Shown here piece after piece: positions 58,169-64,000 of a stretch of DNA of 64,000 nt. The stretch comes from Ursus arctos (taxonomy: Eukaryota > Chordata > Mammalia > Carnivora > Ursidae). Below the pieces are notes generated by a model. It ran no database searches. It was not told the DNA's origin and saw only the letters and a program-made list of their open reading frames with translations. The translations under genes were made by a program, and so were the position numbers. Positions within the stretch are counted from its first letter, which is position 1; each line of letters opens with the position of its first letter. The stretch lies in assembly GCF_023065955.2 (NCBI RefSeq), contig NW_026622764.1, forward strand, positions 46,445,833 through 46,509,832. Reading direction: 5' to 3'.

Positions 58169-58575
58169 AGAGGGGAGGGGGTGGGGGAATGGGATAGGCT
58201 GGTAATGGGTATTAAGGAGGGCACGTATTGCATGGTGCACTGGGTGTTATACGCAAGTAATGAATCATGGAACTTTACATCAAAAACTAGGGATGTACTG
58301 GTGGGGGAATGGGATAGGCTGGTGATGGGTAGTAAGGAGGGCACGTAATGCATGGTGCACTGGGTGTTATACGCAACTAATGAATCATGGAACTTTATAT
58401 CAAAAACTAGGGATGTACTGGTGGGGGAATGGGATAGGCTGGTGATGGGTAGTAAGGAGGGCACGTATTGCATGGTGCACTGGGTGTTATACGCAACTAA
58501 TGAATCATGGAACTTTACATCAAAAACCAGGGATGTACTGTATGGTGACTAACATAATATAATAAAAAAATATTA
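58169..58575 (+). mobile_element. Short L1 insertion consisting only of 3' UTR, internally triplicated
   Basis: The text matches the 3' UTR of the full-length L1 at 46870-47040 ('GGAATGGGATAG', 'GGGTAGTAAGGAGGGCAC', 'GCATGGTGCACTGGGTGTT', 'TGTACTGTATGGTGACTAAC', AATATAATAAAAAA). The first 120 bases occur three times. It is 5'-truncated to about 165 bp of unique L1 sequence and has an A-rich tail with C interruptions. No clear target-site duplication was found. Confidence 0.9.
58181..58540 (+). repeat. Three tandem 120-bp units of L1 3' UTR
   Basis: Units start at 58181, 58301 and 58421, each with GTGGGGGAATGGGATAGGCT, and end in GGATGTACTG. Period is exactly 120. Units differ at only a few positions (for example TATTGCATG/TAATGCATG, TTTACATC/TTTATATC, CGCAAGTAA/CGCAACTAA). 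The last unit runs straight into the normal L1 3' end. Because 120 is divisible by three, repeated open frames appear on both strands; they are not genes. Confidence 0.98.
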
Positions 58576-58599
58576 TTATAAAAAAACAAAACAAAACAA

Positions 58600-59460
58600 A
58601 AAAAACCTTGCTTTTCACATTAATCTGACACATGCCTCCTGGAGAGTAAAATATTCAGTATAAAATTTGCTGAAGGAAATAAATATTGAAAAAAAAAAGA
58701 AAATTATTTTAAAAAATAATAATTTTTTTTAATTTATAAAAAACAAAATTAAAGAAAAAAAAAACCTCCCAGATATCATAAAACAATGCATTTGGGATAA
58801 TTGCTGCATACTTTGGTAATTTCTTGCAATATATTTTCCATGTACTTTTAAATATTTCAAAAAATATAAAACTGCCACTCACATTTGGCCAATAATAATT
58901 AGTTATTGGTCAGTCTGAGTAGAGGATACAATTGATCATTCAATATGCACACAGAGAGGCCTGCAAGAAATAGGTCTAGGCCTGGCTGTGAAATCTGTAT
59001 TGCTTCATAAGAGCAGATGGATGTGACTGGGAGTTAAAATTTTACTTATTATCAACAAACAGAAGATGAAGAGAAATTTCTTTAGCTTGTCTAAACTACT
59101 GAGTGCCTGCCACATAATATTCTATGACTAAGAAATACAGTTTTTATTATTTTATTAAATATAGTCATTTGGATATTTCCTTGGCTTACCAAGGAAAAGT
59201 AGGTTCATGCACAAGCTCTTTTTATGCATATATCAGTGAGGTATACATTTACAAAAATATCTCTGAGCTTACTAAAGCAACAAATATTTTGAAAAATTAA
59301 AAGTGTATAAAGAAATAAAAGAGTAGGATGATGGGGGTTTTCATCATATAAAGAAGAATTATAAATTTTTAGTAACATTATTAACATTTTAAATCTTTAT
59401 TAAAGAGCATGTTTCATTGTAAAATCAAATCAGCAATATATAGACAAACATAAGAAGCTC
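58600..59460. other. Unassigned AT-rich stretch, no gene seen
   Basis: A- and T-rich runs around 58690-58760. No recognised repeat or exon. Confidence 0.45.
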
Positions 59461-61796
59461 TCCTGATATCAGGCGGGAAAAGTCTCAAATATACAACCTA
59501 ACCTTACACCTAAAGGAGCTAGAAAAGGGACAGCAAATGAAGTCTAAAACCAGCAGAAGAAGGGAAATAATAAATATTAGAGCAGAAATAAATGATATAG
59601 AAAACAATAGGATAGATCAATGAAACTAAGAGTTGGTTCTTTGAAAGAATTAATAAAATTGATAAACCCCTAGCCAAACTTATTGAAAAGGAAAGGACCC
59701 AAGTAAATGAAAGAGGAGAGATCACAACCAACACCACAAAAATACAAACAAGTATAAGAGAATATAATGAAAAATAATATGCCAAAAAACTGGGCAAAGT
59801 GAAAGAAACGGATGAATTCCTAGAAACATACAAACTACCAAAACCGAAACAGGAAGAAATAGAAAATATGAATAGACTAATAACCACCAACGAAATTGAA
59901 TCAGTATCAAAAATCTCCCAACAAACGAAAGTCCTGAGCCAGAGGGCTTCCCAGGGGAATTCTACCAGATATTTAAAGAAGAGTTAATACTTATTTTTCT
60001 CAAACTGTTCCAAAAAATAGAATGGAAGGAAAACTTCCAAGCTCATTCTATGAAGCCAGCATTACCTTGTTTCCAAAACCAGACAAAGACCCGCTAGAAA
60101 GGTGAATTACAGGCCAATAACCCTGATGAACATGGATGCAAAAATTCTGAAAAAGATACAAGCAAATGGAATCCAAAAGTACTCTAAAAGAATTATTCAC
60201 CATGATCAAATGGGATTTATTCCATGGCTACAGGGGTGGTTCGATATTTGCAAATCAATCAACATGATATACCACATTAATAAAAGAAAGGATAAGAACC
60301 AAATGATCCTCTCAACAGATGCAGAAAAAGCATTTGACAAAATACAGCAACCATTCTTGATAAAAACCCTCAACAAAGTAGGGATACAGGGGACATACCT
60401 CAACATCATAAAGTCTATAAATGGAAGACCCACAGCTAATATCATCCTCAATGGGGAAAAACTGACAGCTTTCCTCTATGGTCAGGAACAAAACAGGGAT
60501 ATCCACTCTCACCATTGTTACTTAACATAGTACTGAAAGTTCTAGCCTCAGCAATCAGACAACAAAAAGAAATAAAAGGCAACCAACCTGGCAAGGAAGA
60601 AGTCAAACTTTCACTATTTACACGCAATATATTCCATGTAGAAAAGCTGAAAGACTCAAAAAAATTGCTAGAACTGATACATGAATTCAGCAAAGCCACA
60701 GGATATAAAATCAATGTAGAGAAATCTGTTGCATTTCTATATACTAATAATGAAGCAGAAGAAAGAGAAATTAAGAAATAAATCTCATTTACAACTGCAC
60801 CAAAAACCATAAGATACCTAGAAATAAACCTAACCAAAGAGGTAAAAGACTGTACTTTGAAAATTATAAAACATTTAAAAAAGAAACTGAAGATGACAAA
60901 AAGGAATAGAAAAACATTCCATGCCCATGGACTGGAAGAACAAATATTGTTAAATATCTATACTACCCAAAGCAATCTACACATTTAATACAATTCCTAT
61001 CAAAATACCACCAGTATTTTTCATAGAGCTAGAACAAACAATCCTAAAATTTATAGGGAGCCACAAAGGACCCCAAATAGTCAAAGCAATCCTGAAAAAG
61101 AAGACCAAAGCTGAAGGCATCATGATTCCAGACTTCAAGCGATACTACAAAGCTTGTAGTCATCAAGATGTTATGGTACTGGCACAAAAACAGACACATA
61201 GATCAATGGAACAGAACAGAAAATGCAGAAATGAACCCACAGCTATATAGTCAACTAATCTTTGACAAAGCCGGAAAAAATATCCAACGGAAAAAACCAG
61301 TCTCTTCAACTGTTGGAGAACTCTTCAGCAACATTCAGAAGAATGAAACTGGACCACTTTCTTACACCACGCACAAAAATAAATTCAAAATGGATGAAAG
61401 ACCTAAATGTGAGATAGGAAACCATCAATATTATAGAGGAGAACGCAAGCAGCAACCTCTTTGACATCAGCCGTAGCAACTTCTTACTAGACAGATCTCC
61501 AGAGGCAAGGGAAACAAAAGCAAAAATGAACTACTGGGATTTCATCAAGATAAAACTTCTGCACAGCAAAGGAACAATCAGCAAAACTAAATTACAACCT
61601 ACTAAATGGAAGAAAAGTTGCAAATACCCACCTGATATATGCAATTAAAAGTGTCTATGCATATCTTATATATCCTATATATGCATATATACATGCACAT
61701 ATTTGTGTATGTTCAAATAAAAAGGAAAATGTCTCCTTTTAAGTATCCATTGAATATATATATATTTTTTAATTTAGATATATTTTATTTTTTTTG

Positions 61797-61890
61797 CTCA
61801 ACAAGGAGTCTGCTTCTCCCCCTGCCCCTCCCCCCGCTTGTGCGCTCTCCCTCTCTCTCTCTCTCAAATAAAATCTTTGTTTTAAAAAAA
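61797..61890 (+). mobile_element. 5'-truncated carnivore SINE fragment
   Basis: Only the 3' half is present: 'CAAGGAGTCTGCTTCTCCCC', 'CGCTTGTGCGCTCTCCCTCT', (CT)n and CAAATAAAATCTTTGTTTTA. It sits at a break in the L1 ORF2. The tRNA-like head is missing. Confidence 0.85.
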
Positions 61891-62070
61891 GGATACAAAA
61901 ATACTGATTTGAAGGGGTACGTGCATCCTGTTGTTTATAGCAGCATTATCAACAATAGCCAAACTATGGGAAGAGCCCAAATGTCCATCAACTGATGAAT
62001 GGATAAAGAAGATGTGAGATAGATATATATATATATGTATATTTTTTTCTTTTTGGTGGCTGAGTAACAT

Positions 62071-62156
62071 TATATATATAGATATAGATCGATCTATCTA
62101 TCTATCTATATCTATAGATATAGATATAGATATAGATATAGATATAGATAGATATA
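62071..62156. repeat. (ATCT)n / (AGATAT)n inverted simple repeat
   Basis: About 5 ATCT units followed by about 7 AGATAT-type units, so the left part is largely complementary to the right part. Located inside the L1 near the end of ORF2. Confidence 0.93.
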
Positions 62157-62510
62157 CCTACCAAAAAGAATGAAATCTTGCCATTTGCAATGACATGGAT
62201 TGAGCTAGAGTGTATTATGCTAAGCAAAACAAGTCAGTCAGAGAAACACAAATATTATATGATTTCATTTATATGTGGAATTTAAGAAACAAAACAGATG
62301 AACATAGAGGAAAGAAAAAAAAAAGGGAAGCAAACCATAAGAGACTCTTAACTATAGAGAACAAACTGAGGGTTGATGGAGGGGAGGTGGGCAGTTGATG
62401 CGCTCAATGTGTGATAGGTATTAAGGAGGGAACTTGTGTTGAGCATTGGATGTTACACATAAGTGATGAATCACTAAACTCTACTCCTGAAACCAATATT
62501 ACACTATATG

Positions 62511-62706
62511 TTTTTCTTTAAAGATTTTATTTATTTATTTATTTGAGAGGGCGAGTGAGAGAGAGAGTGTGAGAGAGCACAAGCAGGGGGAGGGGCAGAC
62601 TCCCCACTGAGCAGGGAGTCTCACAGGGGGCTCTATCCCAGGACCCTGGGATCATGACTTGAGCCAACGGCAGATGCTTAAACCGGCTGAGCCACCTAGG
62701 CGCCCC
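62511..62706 (-). mobile_element. Carnivore SINE nested in an L1 3' UTR, reverse orientation
   Basis: Reverse complement of the SINE: 'AAAGATTTTATTTATTTATT' start, GAGA-rich middle, 'GGACCCTGGGATCATGACTT' and 'GGCTGAGCCACCTAGGCGCC' end. Duplication TACACTATATG (62500-62510) and TACACTGTATG (62707-62717) with one mismatch. L1 3' UTR sequence continues on both sides. Confidence 0.96.
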
Positions 62707-62799
62707 TACACTGTATGCTAACTAACTAGAATTTAAATAAAAATTTGAAACAAAAGATAGAATAAAATATAAAAAATAAGTAAATAAAAATAAATAAAA

Positions 62800-64000
62800 G
62801 ATATTTAATCAGCACCCCCAACAACTAAATATAACATGTGTACATATATGTTATTTTACTTAAATTTAATAAATAGCAAATATTTACTGAAAGCTGAAAA
62901 TATCCCAAGCATTGCTGTAATCACTGTGGATCTTCTTATTCAATGATATCCTAAAAATAATCTAAGGAATTATGCACTACATCATCTGTTTACAGTTTTT
63001 AAAAAGAAAAATAAAATAAAACAGAAGAAATACAATTAACTAAAAAATAATAAGCACATAATATCCCAATTGTGTAAATAAAATGAGAGTTATTGCAAAA
63101 AAAATAAAGGAACTAAAAATACGTTTTATTTAGCAAGAAAAAAAGGTGGTGAATTTAGCACAGAGCACAACCTTTTGTCTGTATCCAATATAGTTTAACA
63201 TTTTGTATTGTTTTTATCATCTTATACTACTCATATTTGTTACAATTTTCATCATTCTTTTTAACCGACAATTATTTATTAAAGGCACTTTTTTTCTCAT
63301 TTAAATGCTTATTCACATATCAATTGAATGAAATGACCTGGAGAATGTTGTTATACTATTTCTACCATATGAGATATGTTATTTTAAACTTATGAGATGG
63401 TCATTCAAAATATATTCAATAGATACTTAAAAGGAGACAATTTCCTTTTTATTGTAACATACACAAATATGTGTGTGTATATATATGTACATATAGGATA
63501 TATAAGATATGCATACACACTTTTCATTGCATATATCATGTGGGTATTTGTAACTTTTACTAAAATTTGAATAGTAAAGGTAATTTATACTTGTTGAAAA
63601 CTATAATTCAGCATATTTTATTAATCTGTTATATGTCTTCAAGATGTCAAAAATATATTTTAACTATGCATTTTTATGCACTTTCTAAATATTCTAATAA
63701 AAAATAAAATAATCTGATCTTGAGAGAATGTCATAAGGTAAAAGATACAAAAAGATACAAAAAACCATACATTTCAATGTGATATTATTGGTTTCATTTA
63801 TAATGTTGAATAAAGAAATCACCTTAACAATTAAATTCTCCAAATAAAGTACTTCATCTTCTTGAAGGATAGAATAATATTTATAATTATATGAAATTAT
63901 GTGACACTGGAAGAAATCATTTGAAATGCAGGTGTTATTTGGGGAAATCAATGTGTACATATACCATTCAGTCATATATCCGTTCATATTAATATATATA
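62800..64000. other. AT-rich unassigned stretch to window end, no gene seen
   Basis: No repeat family or exon recognised. The 97-codon minus-strand frame at 63694-63987 is A/T-driven with no domain. Confidence 0.45.

Larger units (their letters stand above)
59465..62760 (+). mobile_element. 5'-truncated, decayed L1 (ORF2 to 3' end)
   Basis: Starts within ORF2, ahead of the reverse transcriptase domain, and ends 'CTAACTAGAATTTAAATAAA' plus an A-rich tail. Reverse transcriptase text is clear (60102-60530, 60515-60781: [30 protein letters not shown]), but the catalytic FADD segment is lost, reading [12 protein letters not shown] near 60612. The segment between about 61630 and 61890 is replaced by AT-rich sequence and a SINE fragment. 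A SINE (62511) interrupts the 3' UTR. Older and more damaged than the L1 at 40628. Confidence 0.93.

Noticed and set aside
58153..58552. Repeated open frames on both strands with a 40-residue period, suggesting a repeat protein or CRISPR-like array
   Set aside because: The 120-bp L1 3' UTR unit is divisible by three, so any open frame repeats. No spacer variation between units, so not an array of CRISPR type.
1..64000. A previously undescribed multi-gene system
   Set aside because: The window is mammalian non-coding DNA. All coding signal traces to L1 or retroviral remnants, and I found no cluster of host genes.

Overview
This window is non-coding nuclear DNA from a carnivoran mammal. It is AT-rich and densely packed with retrotransposons. 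The diagnostic elements are tRNA-derived SINEs of the Carnivora type (heads such as GGCGCCTGGGTGGCACAG, CT-rich middles, AATAAATAAAATCTT tails) and a young carnivore-type L1. The SINE variant with 'TGGCACAGCGGTTAAGCG' and a 'GAGCCTGCTTCTTCC' middle points to an arctoid, most likely a bear; that species call is inference from memory of the SINE subfamily. I found no exon, no intact host gene, no RNA gene and no CRISPR array. The window is probably intergenic or inside a long intron.

Layout. 1-9.3 kb: a run of old L1 3' ends, one of them seeding a long homopurine microsatellite. 9.7-16 kb: MIR, SINE, L2, an MLT1 LTR and an L1 end. 16.9-21.3 kb: two degenerate, mutually similar copies of an old repeat I could not name, split by an L1. 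21.9-25.9 kb: a solo-type LTR, then the remains of a minus-strand class I endogenous retrovirus (LTR, primer-site-like leader, leader minisatellite, protease remnant). 26-30 kb: SINEs, an MLT1 LTR and a MIR. 31-36.4 kb: the most repeat-poor stretch, the best place to look for conserved non-coding sequence. 37-39 kb: a MIR and a possible very old vertebrate repeat. 39-47 kb: an L1 3' end, then a full-length 6.4 kb L1 (40628-47065) with 12-bp target-site duplications, two nested SINEs and dead ORFs. 47-54.4 kb: further L1, MLT1 and SINE pieces, including an apparent L1 within an L1. 54.4-58 kb: AT-rich unassigned sequence. 58.2-62.8 kb: an L1 3' UTR in three tandem 120-bp units and a 5'-truncated, decayed L1 with nested SINEs. 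62.8-64 kb: AT-rich unassigned sequence.

Nothing here works as a gene system. The most informative pattern is directional: every L1 piece I could orient (about 13) lies on the plus strand, while the endogenous retrovirus and several LTRs lie on the minus strand. Sense L1s are selected against inside genes, so if the window is intronic the host gene is more likely transcribed from the minus strand. Repeat family names come from recognising sequence by eye, without a library search, so subfamily labels are approximate.
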